Assembly (NCBI GenBank): GCA_001513395.1
Contig: LFTP01000266.1
Coordinates: forward strand, 1-13,533
Reading direction: 5' to 3'
DNA from: Clostridia bacterium DTU080
Lineage (GTDB): Bacteria > Bacillota > Limnochordia > DTU080
DNA: 13,533 nt
Of this stretch, positions 1 through 6,663 are shown one piece after another (the stretch's first letter is position 1; each line of letters opens with the position of its first letter). A model generated the notes under the pieces. It had not been told where the DNA came from and searched no databases. It saw nothing but the letters and a program-made list of their open reading frames with translations. The position numbers were made by a program, and so were the translations under genes.

Positions 1-2
1 CC

Positions 3-269
3 GGTCGGAATCTGTTGGTCAATAGGCGCCACGCCAATAAACAGGCTTCCGGCCTTGGTGTTATGCAGGTTTACGGGCCTCCGATCATCTTTAACATGAA
101 TCTTGATGAGCTACATACCGCGTAGATACACGGCAGCGATTTCACCGATTCGCTCTGGCACCGCCATTATGGGGTTATGGTGCCCTTTTTTGTGCAGTGC
201 CGTGTCGAACCAAACTCGAACGCTTGGGGTCGACTACATGGTTTTGATGATGAATCGGGCACGTGTCAT
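3..269 (-). pseudogene. Possible decayed coding remnant with two in-frame TAG codons
   Basis: Reading the minus strand from an ATG at 267-269 to the window edge gives a sequence that looks like protein apart from TAG at 234-236 and at 111-113. The stretch between the stops includes VRVWFDTALHKKGHHNP and PERIGEIAAVYLRGM; after the second stop come KIHVKDDRRPVNLHN and AGSLFIGVAPIDQQIP. I do not recognise a family. No good ribosome binding site precedes the ATG, and upstream the frame is full of stops (for example 270, 285 and 300). The simplest reading is a decayed gene fragment extending left beyond the window. TAG readthrough is possible but unsupported, since TAG ends at least two intact genes here. 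The opposite strand is also open at 3-125, so chance cannot be excluded. Confidence 0.25.
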
Positions 270-582
270 TCACGGTGCAGTTGTCTACGTACTCTTGTGT
301 TACGCCGACTGCTATCGCCTCCGACCTTGCACCGGTCCGATGAATCGCTACGATCGGCGGCCATCCCGGACGCCCTGAACAGCCCGGAAGACCGACCGAA
401 CGATAATCGCATTGCCGGAAATCCCCATACGATTCACCTTCAATTCGAGGCGTTGCAAGACAGTCCGGTCCTCCGAGCCTTTGAAGCTAGCTCGTTACAG
501 TGAAGCAAAAAAAGGATGCAAACAAGGATTGCAGACTGCTGCAAGTTGGGTGGCCACGACGGGTGATCGTGAAGCTTCCGGT
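270..582. other. Intergenic stretch with no recognisable gene
   Basis: Several frames are open on both strands, but none of their translations resembles a protein family and none has a convincing start site. One example is a minus-strand frame open from about 484 to 178 that is rich in Cys, Pro and Arg. The only structure I see is a weak terminator-like hairpin at 507-533, just past the end of the ECF membrane-component gene. Confidence 0.4.
507..533 (-). terminator. Weak candidate intrinsic terminator after the ECF T-component gene
   Basis: On the minus strand a 5-bp stem (bases 529-533 pairing with 517-521, loop 522-528) is followed after three bases by seven T residues (507-513). It starts about 50 bases beyond the stop codon at 583. 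The stem is short. A competing 6-bp hairpin (529-534 with 539-544) shares one arm, so folding could switch between the two. It is plausible as an end signal for the ECF operon but weaker than the terminator at 2818-2849. Confidence 0.3.
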
Positions 583-1347
583 TTAGCCGGCGACAAAGGC
601 GAGCAGACAAAAAAGGACAGTCCCCGCCCAGGCTCGGCGGTCGGCGGAGTTGAGTCTGTAGGGATGCAGTGAACCTTGCCTGCCAGGGTTGTAGTGCCTA
701 AGGGCTAAAGCCTCGCCGAGAATCATCGCCCGGCGCCATGAGATTCTGAACAAAGGGAGCAGAATCTCGTGTCCCACGCTGAGCAGCGTCTCTTTCAGCT
801 CCGAGCTGTCTTTTCCGCTGCGCCGCAGTTGCCACAGGGTGACCAGGCGACGGGCATCGCTATGCAGTTGGGGCACGAATCGGGATCCGATGGCCATCAA
901 CATGGGCAGATCTGGAGAATACAGCCCTAAACGCTGCATGGGCCGCAGAAGCCAGTCAAGCGCGCCGGCCAGCTTCAAGGGTGTCGAGATTTCGGCCAAA
1001 AGCTTGGCTGAAGAGGCGATCAGCACAAGGCGGACGGCCAAAAGAAAGCCGCGAGCCACTCCGTATCTGCTGATGCGTATGATGCCCCATTGCGCCAGAT
1101 ACGGAGCCGAAGACCACAGCGCATGGGTTGTAATCGTGAACAGGGCCAAAAAAGCCACGCTCGTCGGAATGACATCACTTAGGCGCAGCATACGTTTTCT
1201 AGTCATCAGATGAGCCCACACAAACCAGACCCACATCCAAACGGTTCCCACGGGCCGAGTTGCATAGACCGTCATAACCACCAGGATGAACAGGACAAGT
1301 CCCGTTCGGGGATCCGGGTTGTAAGCGCTTTGCTGACCAGTATGCAT
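583..1347 (-). CDS. ECF transporter transmembrane T component (EcfT/CbiQ family)
   Basis: This 254-residue membrane protein would be the T subunit of an energy-coupling factor transporter: it couples the ATPases to a substrate-binding S component that imports a vitamin or metal. Hydrophobic segments lie at about residues 17-45, 59-75, 98-118 and 240-254. A long amphipathic middle carries the places where EcfT proteins have their two ATPase-coupling motifs: ARRLVTLWQLRRSG (165-178) and ALALRHYNPG (213-222). The second usually reads A-R-G-[FY]; here it is L-R-H-Y, so the glycine is missing. The ATG sits 12 bases after the ATPase stop, and the ribosome site GAGG overlaps that intergenic gap, so the two are cotranscribed. 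No S component is visible, so the substrate is unknown; it may be encoded elsewhere (group II type) or to the left of the window. Confidence 0.8.
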   Translation of the reverse strand: MHTGQQSAYNPDPRTGLVLFILVVMTVYATRPVGTVWMWVWFVWAHLMTRKRMLRLSDVIPTSVAFLALFTITTHALWSSAPYLAQWGIIRISRYGVARGFLLAVRLVLIASSAKLLAEISTPLKLAGALDWLLRPMQRLGLYSPDLPMLMAIGSRFVPQLHSDARRLVTLWQLRRSGKDSSELKETLLSVGHEILLPLFRISWRRAMILGEALALRHYNPGRQGSLHPYRLNSADRRAWAGTVLFCLLAFVAG

Positions 1348-1359
1348 GGCCTCAATACC

Positions 1360-2739
1360 TCACAGCCCGGCCTCGATCAGCCAAGGCGATGCTTTTAGGT
1401 CCTCCGATACAGGGCCGCAAAAGACCGCTTGTCCGTCTTCGACTATCACGCAGTGATCGGCCAACAGTTGAAGATGTTCTTTGACCCGAGTGACGAGTAT
1501 CAGGCAGCCGCCGCGGGCAAGCCATCGGTTGAGCAAAAAAAGCACTTGCCAGTGCGTCGGGGCGTCCAAACCGGCGGTGGGCTCGTCCGCCAGCAGAATA
1601 TCGGGCCGCCTGGCCAGGGCGGCCCCTAGGGCCAGACGCCGCTGCTCGCCTGCGCTCAAATCATGGGGACGGCGGGTCAGATACTCCGACGGCAGGCGCA
1701 GTTCCTCCAAGAGCGAGACGACGGCAGATGGGTCCTTCTTGTCTATACCCAGCTCTTCTTCGGCGGTGGCGGCCCAAAGATACTGCTCCGGTTCTTGAAA
1801 GACTACGGCCAAACGTTTGTCGGCGCTCAGCGTCGATGATTTTTTCAGTGACCATCCGCCGGGATTGAGTCCGAGCAGTGACAGGGCCCAGGCGGTCTTG
1901 CCGCTCCCGCTGCGGCCGATTACCGCTAGGCACTCTCCCGATCTGACTACACATGTAGCGGGCACCGTCGGCGGCTGCAAGCGCAGAATGGCAGGACGGA
2001 GCGAGTTAGCAGCCTTTCGGAACACCGCCTGTTGATCATGGCCGCATCGAATCCCGGCTTGCACCAGCGCCGAATGATCCGGCAAAACATCGGAAGGCCG
2101 GCCTGTACGCAAGAGACGCCCTTCTTGCAATACGAGCACCCGGTCAGCGCTACCGGCGGCATGCAACGAATGGGTGGCCTCAATGACGGTTACGCCCTGA
2201 GTGTTGGCTTGAGTGATCAGTTCCCGCAGCCAAGCGCCGTCATCGGCATCCAGAAAAGCGGTAGCCTCATCGAGCAGAAGGATGCGCGGCGACATGGCCA
2301 ATACTCCGGCAATGGCGATCCGCTGCAGCTCGCCGCGGGAGAGGGTCTGCGGACGGCGATGGCGCAGATGCTCCGCTTTTACCGAGCGCAATGCCCAACT
2401 CACGCGACGGGTGACTTCATCGGTCGTCAGTCCGAGGTTTTGCGGTCCGAAAGCAACGTCTTCTTCCACGGTCGCTCCGATGATCTGGGAGGACGCATCC
2501 TGAAGAACAAGGCCGACACCGGTCCGCACTTCGATCGAGCCCGAATCGGGCGACAAAAGACCGACGATCAAGCGTAACAGAGTGGACTTGCCGCTGCCGG
2601 AAGCCCCCAAGACCACTACATGTTCGCCTTTTTCCACGCTGAGGTTGATATCCGAAAGAACCCGTCGGCTCTGTGACGAATAACTGAAGCAAACATTGCG
2701 CATTCGGATGACGGTACGATCCGATGAGGGCATGAACAC
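1360..2739 (-). CDS. ECF transporter ATP-binding protein, two fused ATPase domains
   Basis: Two ABC ATPase domains are joined in one 459-residue chain; in many ECF transporters they are separate EcfA1 and EcfA2 proteins. It would power vitamin or metal uptake with the T component encoded just downstream. First domain: Walker A GASGSGKST (45-53), Q-loop Q80, signature LSRGE (133-137), Walker B ILLLDE (153-158), switch His190. Second domain: Walker A GRSGSGKTA (275-283), Q315, signature LSAGE (361-365), Walker B ILLADE (381-386). The position matching His190 is Arg418, so the second domain lacks the switch histidine and may form a weakened or degenerate ATP site. The start is GTG at 2739 or ATG at 2733; an AAAGGA site precedes both. 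No clear promoter is visible in 2740-2817, although the terminator upstream implies one. Confidence 0.88.
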   Translation of the reverse strand: MFMPSSDRTVIRMRNVCFSYSSQSRRVLSDINLSVEKGEHVVVLGASGSGKSTLLRLIVGLLSPDSGSIEVRTGVGLVLQDASSQIIGATVEEDVAFGPQNLGLTTDEVTRRVSWALRSVKAEHLRHRRPQTLSRGELQRIAIAGVLAMSPRILLLDEATAFLDADDGAWLRELITQANTQGVTVIEATHSLHAAGSADRVLVLQEGRLLRTGRPSDVLPDHSALVQAGIRCGHDQQAVFRKAANSLRPAILRLQPPTVPATCVVRSGECLAVIGRSGSGKTAWALSLLGLNPGGWSLKKSSTLSADKRLAVVFQEPEQYLWAATAEEELGIDKKDPSAVVSLLEELRLPSEYLTRRPHDLSAGEQRRLALGAALARRPDILLADEPTAGLDAPTHWQVLFLLNRWLARGGCLILVTRVKEHLQLLADHCVIVEDGQAVFCGPVSEDLKASPWLIEAGL

Positions 2740-2817
2740 AGTTGTCCTTTCACAGTTCGGTTCCGTCCTTGACTATTCTCTGTCGGCAGTATGCCCGCCT
2801 TCTTGGAGGCGGAGACG

Positions 2818-2849
2818 AAAAAAAGGACCGTGCTTGGTACGCACGGTCC
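2818..2849 (-). terminator. Intrinsic terminator after the solute-binding protein gene
   Basis: A perfect 9-bp GC-rich stem (2841-2849 with 2825-2833, loop of 7) is followed on the minus strand by seven T residues (2818-2824). It lies 36 bases past the stop codon of the binding-protein gene, ending that transcript before the ECF ATPase gene. The two minus-strand units are therefore probably separate, and the binding protein is unlikely to belong to the ECF transporter. Confidence 0.85.
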
Positions 2850-2884
2850 CCGTGAGGATGTGAGAGGTCAGTCGAAAGGTGATA

Positions 2885-4150
2885 TCACTGCAACAACCCG
2901 GCCAACACATCATGTATCTGTTGCAAGCCCACGGCCGGTGCGATCTGCCCGTTCCATATGCGGCTCATAACGGGGTTGACCACGGCGTCGATCTCAGTGG
3001 CATTGGGCACCACATAGGCCGCATAGCCATCGGGATCGAAGGCCGTTTCGATCAAGGCCTGCCAGTTGTCGGGCATGGTGATTCCGGTCATCCTGGTGTA
3101 GCGGATCATGGCCTCCCGCAGCGAGGGCATACGTCCGCTGATGCGGGCCAGCTCCATTTGACTTTCAACGCTGCCTGTCAGTTGGCGTATCCACAGCCAT
3201 GCCTCTTCTTTGTGCGGGCTATGAGAGACAATCTGGAAGCCGTCCGGATTGACTCGTGCGGCGCGGCTGACCGGTCCCTTGGGCTGGATGGCAATATCCC
3301 ACCTGAAGCCGACATGCTGGTAAGAGCTGATCGATCCCGGTCCGTCGACCACGGCAAATCCGCACGTACCGCGGAACACATCGTAGGTCGTGTGGTTGTT
3401 GGTGGCTATGTTGTCGGCATAGAGACTGCGTATGAACTCCACGGCGCGCAGAACCTCGGGGGTGTTGAACTGGCTCTTTGTGGGATAGACGACTCTGTCA
3501 TAGAGCTGTCCGCCCGCCTGATGGACTTGCATCTCCCAGCGGTATGAGATGCGCGAAGTACCGTATGTTTCGAAAACCCCGTCTCCGTCCCTGTCGCGGG
3601 TCAAGGCGCGGGCACTGGAGATCAGGGTTTCCCACGTCCAATTCTCACCGAGTTCCCGAGGGTTGGGTATTCCGGCTTCGGCAAACAGATCGGCGTTAAA
3701 AAACGTCACCACGGGATAAACACTGCCGGGGATGCCCCACAGTTTGCGATCCGGTGTCATGACACCCTCTACGGCTACCGGAGGCATTTGATCGATAGGG
3801 AAGTTGTCCCTTTTGACATAAGGGGTCAGATCTTCAAATACGCCTTGAGCGATGAGAGGGGCGCCGAGCATGGGATGGGCGTCCGTGACATCCGGCGGAA
3901 CGCCTCCGGCGATCATCGTCATCAGCTTGGCGCGGTACTCGCTTCCCGAAGCGACGATGAATTCGACCGAGATGCCCGTTGAGGCTTTGAAACGCTCAGC
4001 CATCAATTCGAGGAACTGTCGCCAAAAATCACCGTGAGCTTCGTAGGTATAGTGTGTCAGTTGAACGGCGGCACTTACCGAGGGTGCGGTGTTGAGGAAA
4101 AAAGAAGCGATAAGCACAACGACGAGGGCGATACGACCCCACCTACACAT
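2885..4150 (-). CDS. Extracellular sugar-binding protein (ABC family 1 / CUT1 type)
   Basis: This 421-residue protein looks like the periplasmic receptor of a carbohydrate ABC importer. It has a Sec signal peptide: basic start, hydrophobic core at about residues 7-20, and likely cleavage after SVSA (about 27). The only Cys nearby is residue 2, so it is not a typical lipoprotein. The mature part begins with a beta strand leading into a charged helix (residues 41-58) and has the family's typical AGGVPPDV segment at 81-88. Its length is normal for the family. The ATG has a strong site, GAGGTGA, seven bases upstream. It is transcribed alone from its own promoter, ends in a strong terminator, and diverges from the metabolic genes at 4372-9695. 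No MalF/MalG-type permease or matching ATPase lies in the window, so it would depend on permeases elsewhere. The ligand is unknown. Confidence 0.87.
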   Translation of the reverse strand: MCRWGRIALVVVLIASFFLNTAPSVSAAVQLTHYTYEAHGDFWRQFLELMAERFKASTGISVEFIVASGSEYRAKLMTMIAGGVPPDVTDAHPMLGAPLIAQGVFEDLTPYVKRDNFPIDQMPPVAVEGVMTPDRKLWGIPGSVYPVVTFFNADLFAEAGIPNPRELGENWTWETLISSARALTRDRDGDGVFETYGTSRISYRWEMQVHQAGGQLYDRVVYPTKSQFNTPEVLRAVEFIRSLYADNIATNNHTTYDVFRGTCGFAVVDGPGSISSYQHVGFRWDIAIQPKGPVSRAARVNPDGFQIVSHSPHKEEAWLWIRQLTGSVESQMELARISGRMPSLREAMIRYTRMTGITMPDNWQALIETAFDPDGYAAYVVPNATEIDAVVNPVMSRIWNGQIAPAVGLQQIHDVLAGLLQ

Positions 4151-4180
4151 ACCTCAATCACCTCTATTATGTTTGGTTAC

Positions 4181-4208
4181 TTGCATTTACAATAATCGCG
4201 AATATAAG
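4181..4208 (+). promoter_or_regulatory. Candidate promoter for the plus-strand metabolic operon
   Basis: TTGCAT (4181-4186) followed after 16 bases by TATAAG (4203-4208) could serve the genes starting at 4372. The -35 match is poor and the -10 match good. It would overlap the opposing promoter at 4192-4220, so the two could compete or be controlled together. The leader would be roughly 155 bases long. Confidence 0.3.
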
Positions 4209-4220
4209 AATTGATGTCAA
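4192..4220 (-). promoter_or_regulatory. Sigma-70-type promoter for the solute-binding protein gene
   Basis: On the minus strand a consensus -35 box TTGACA (4215-4220) is separated by exactly 17 bases from a -10 box GATTAT (4192-4197, four of six matches). Transcription would start near 4185, leaving a leader of about 35 bases that contains the ribosome binding site. Confidence 0.55.
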
Positions 4221-4247
4221 GAGAATGGGCACGACCGGATCGGATCG

Positions 4248-4262
4248 CGCCCGTGACGGGCG
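4248..4262. promoter_or_regulatory. Perfect 15-bp palindrome, candidate operator
   Basis: CGCCCGT-G-ACGGGCG is a perfect 7-1-7 inverted repeat in the divergent intergenic region, downstream of the candidate plus-strand start point and upstream of the minus-strand promoter. No T-run follows on either strand, so it is not an intrinsic terminator. A dimeric repressor site for the metabolic operon is the most likely role; a short RNA hairpin in the leader is the alternative. No regulator gene is visible in the window. Confidence 0.4.
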
Positions 4263-4353
4263 AACAATCCAAACTACAGAAAGCCTTCAACTGGGTTAGT
4301 CAGACATGGAGGTGCCTGCCTCTTTGCGCAGAAAGGGTAAAAGCAACCACCAA

Positions 4354-4362
4354 AGAGGGGAG
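4354..4362 (+). promoter_or_regulatory. Ribosome binding site fixing the creatininase-family start
   Basis: AGAGGGGAG lies nine bases before the ATG at 4372. The frame is open further upstream to an ATG at 4306, but that one has no comparable site and the family homology begins after 4372. Confidence 0.6.
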
Positions 4363-4371
4363 CACTTGGCC

Positions 4372-5274
4372 ATGGCTAAAAGAGAAGTGCGTTGGGAGCG
4401 GATGTTTCCGGATGAGCTGGAGCAGGCGTTCCAGGAGTGTCCTGTCGTCTACTTCCCCTACGGACTATGTGAACCTCATGGACCTCACAACGCCGTAGGC
4501 CTTGACGGATTGAAGGCTTACGGAATTGCCTGTGAGGCGGCGCGCACCCATGGGGGTATCGTCGCTCCGCCCGATTTTTGGCATATCCACGAGTTGAGCG
4601 GCTATGCCGTGTGGTCGTATAAGAACGTCGGAGAAGTGAAGCGAACATGGTTGACCTGCCTTCCGCCTTGGCAGCACTTCAAGAACGTCTGTTACCACAT
4701 TCGCATGGCGGATGCGATCGGCTTCCATGCCGCGATCCTGCTGACCGGACATTACGGCCCCAACTGGCGGGATCTGAAGCGCCTGGTCGAGTTGGTGCAA
4801 CCGTATGTCGGAGCGCGCCTTTACAGCCTGCCCGATTGGGAAGCCAATCAACCGGGTTTTGACGAAGACGGCCGCAGCGGCGGCGACCACGCGGGCAAAG
4901 TGGAGACATCTTTATTGTGGGCCCTGTATCCGGAATGTGTCGACGTATCCCGTCTGCCGAATTCCTCGGAAGTGGGAACTCATTTTGCAATGGGCAAGAC
5001 TGCTTACCTTTCGAATCGTCTGATCGGTGAGCGCATGGTCAGGGATGAGGTGCGCTTTCTGGGGCAAAAGGCACAGGAATTGCTGGAAGCCTACGAGAAA
5101 GAACAGCCGAAACAGCGCTTGCAGACCTTCGAGCAAGTGGAGCGCATGTGGCAGGAAGCGGTAGTTCCGGTTCTCGGAGAGTTTGAGACCATGCAGGATC
5201 TGTGGCCGAATCAAGAGCCCGTTCCGGCAGATTCCGTATGGTATGCAAACTGGAGAGTACCTGGTCTGTCTTAG
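4372..5274 (+). CDS. Creatininase-family amidohydrolase
   Basis: This 300-residue protein belongs to the creatininase superfamily, metal-dependent enzymes that hydrolyse cyclic amides, formamides and related C-N bonds. The metal-site motifs are visible: G-L-C-E34-P-H36-G-P-H followed by D45; GHYGP (126-130, with His127), matching the family's second glycine-rich loop; and DHAGKVETS (172-180, with His173 and Glu178). There is no signal peptide, so it is cytoplasmic. The start was chosen from its ribosome site; the upstream ATG at 4306 would add 22 residues unlike the family. It ends in TAG. It is the first gene of a plus-strand operon with an acyltransferase, a GH2 glycosidase and a Gfo/Idh oxidoreductase, which points to a role in catabolism of a sugar or glycoside rather than creatinine. 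The substrate cannot be told. Confidence 0.85.
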   Translation: MAKREVRWERMFPDELEQAFQECPVVYFPYGLCEPHGPHNAVGLDGLKAYGIACEAARTHGGIVAPPDFWHIHELSGYAVWSYKNVGEVKRTWLTCLPPWQHFKNVCYHIRMADAIGFHAAILLTGHYGPNWRDLKRLVELVQPYVGARLYSLPDWEANQPGFDEDGRSGGDHAGKVETSLLWALYPECVDVSRLPNSSEVGTHFAMGKTAYLSNRLIGERMVRDEVRFLGQKAQELLEAYEKEQPKQRLQTFEQVERMWQEAVVPVLGEFETMQDLWPNQEPVPADSVWYANWRVPGLS

Positions 5275-5294
5275 CTGAGCATCAGAGTCATAGC

Positions 5295-5302
5295 GGGGAG
5301 GA
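5295..5302 (+). promoter_or_regulatory. Ribosome binding site supporting a TTG start
   Basis: GGGGAGGA ends six bases before TTG at 5309. An ATG at 5304 is in another frame and closes after eleven codons, and the next in-frame ATG is deep inside the gene, so TTG is the likely start. Confidence 0.6.
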
Positions 5303-5308
5303 CATGCA

Positions 5309-6583
5309 TTGCAACTGGAGGATGTACTCACTCAGCTGAGAGTGGATGTATCGCCTGAGATATTTCGTCCGCATTGGGAGGAATCAGTGGCCTCTTTGCC
5401 GGAAGGTGTTCCGCCTTTTTTGAGGCCGGAGGAGGTTCGACGCAATCACTCGTGGAGCAGCCTGCCGCCGGAAACGGAGCCAGCCCTTTTGGCCGCCGCA
5501 GCCCGCATGCGGCAAGAGCCGGCCTTGGTTATGTTGGCTTGGCATTGTTATCGACTTCTGTATGAGCATGTGGATTACGAACAGACGCGGGATTGGCCGG
5601 AGCTCAAGGCGGCCTTGGGAGAGCAAAGCGGTGCTTTCTATTTGCTGATCGCTTTGGGCTTGGTGCCAAGGGTTCTGGAAGTGCACCGCAAGATGGGCGT
5701 TTCCGAGGAGATCACTCGGGAGACCTTGCAACAGATTGTCTGTTATTCGAGGAACTACAAGCGGATGACTGACGGAGGCCTGGGGATTCCCGTCAAGCAG
5801 TTGTATTGGCTTCGCCACTACGACGCGGGCCGGTTGTTTCGGCTCGGCAGGTTTGAATATATGCTTAGGCCTTTCAGAGCCGCCATTCGCGTCTATCGAC
5901 ACCGTCACACGGGCCGGGTGGTCGCTTTGGCTCCCGACGGGGTGCGCTACAACAAAGAAGGCTACGTGGACGGTAGCGCGGGTATCGTGGACACCGAGCA
6001 TGGCTGGACGGCTGTTTTGACCGAAGATGAGGAGGCGGTAGTCGGCTATCCGATTTCCCCCAAAGGCTATGCGGTCAAACGACAGGTGCGCTTGGAGAAG
6101 GCGCTATGGGATTGTGTGCTTCAGCAAGGTGACACCACCTTAGAGATGCACATCCCCGAAGGCGGCGGAATGACTCTCGACAGATGCGCCGACTCCTTCC
6201 GACGCGCCACGGCGTTTTTTGAAGAGCTGTTCCCTGATCAGCCGTTCAACAGTATCTCCAGCACCTCCTGGATATTCAACAACCAGCTGCAGCAGATCCG
6301 CCTCTCATCAGAGAACCTGGCTCGCTTTCAGCGCGAGTTGTACCTGTATCCGGTGCGATCGTCCGGCCAGGACGGTCTGTGGTTCATCTTCTTGCGCGAG
6401 CCTTTGGATTTAGCCACCGCACCGAGACAGACGAGCCTGCAGCGCGCAGTGGCCGACTTCATATCGGCCGGCAACGTTTGGCGCAATGGAGGCATGTTTT
6501 TCCTCACCGAACACTTGCCGTATTTCGGCACGCAGTATTACCGCTCCCAAGAGCCTGATATTTGGCGGGATCAGACGAAATGA
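5309..6583 (+). CDS. Acyltransferase domain protein, NAT_N plus GNAT-like C-terminal type
   Basis: This 424-residue cytoplasmic protein resembles the two-part family annotated as acyltransferase domain-containing, with an N-acyltransferase-like N-terminal half and a GNAT-like C-terminal half (DUF5596-like). The clearest signature is HIPEGGGMT (281-289), followed by a Cys/Asp-Ser-Arg-Arg helix (293-299), the STSWIF block (318-323) and SSENLARFQ (333-341). The N-terminal half (1-190) is mostly helical. Members occur in carbohydrate gene clusters, but to my knowledge their substrate is undefined. The assignment is from remembered motif patterns, so the family call is fairly good and the reaction uncertain. 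It starts at TTG 5309, 34 bases after the creatininase-family gene, and ends 80 bases before the glycosidase gene. It may move an acyl group to or from a sugar or amino-sugar intermediate. Confidence 0.7.
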   Translation: MQLEDVLTQLRVDVSPEIFRPHWEESVASLPEGVPPFLRPEEVRRNHSWSSLPPETEPALLAAAARMRQEPALVMLAWHCYRLLYEHVDYEQTRDWPELKAALGEQSGAFYLLIALGLVPRVLEVHRKMGVSEEITRETLQQIVCYSRNYKRMTDGGLGIPVKQLYWLRHYDAGRLFRLGRFEYMLRPFRAAIRVYRHRHTGRVVALAPDGVRYNKEGYVDGSAGIVDTEHGWTAVLTEDEEAVVGYPISPKGYAVKRQVRLEKALWDCVLQQGDTTLEMHIPEGGGMTLDRCADSFRRATAFFEELFPDQPFNSISSTSWIFNNQLQQIRLSSENLARFQRELYLYPVRSSGQDGLWFIFLREPLDLATAPRQTSLQRAVADFISAGNVWRNGGMFFLTEHLPYFGTQYYRSQEPDIWRDQTK

Positions 6584-6663
6584 CGACATTGGAAGCGTCC
6601 GGGTGTGATCACCGGCGCCCTTCATGACGTGACGGCTGGATCGCCAAGGAGGGAAGAAAAAGG

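Noticed and set aside
103..672. Open plus-strand frames in the left region as possible genes
   Set aside because: Their translations have no recognisable motif, no convincing ribosome site, and compositions typical of chance frames.
839..1213. Plus-strand frame opposite the ECF T-component gene
   Set aside because: It lies wholly within a well-supported membrane-protein gene on the other strand and is Arg/Ser-rich like a shadow frame.
2795..2812. Inverted repeat CCGCCT/AGGCGG as a terminator
   Set aside because: No T-run follows on either strand; it could be a minor operator but there is nothing further to support that.
2879..3547. Long plus-strand frame of 222 codons opposite the binding-protein gene
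   Set aside because: The minus-strand product has a signal peptide, family motifs, a good ribosome site, a promoter and a terminator; the plus-strand frame has none of these.
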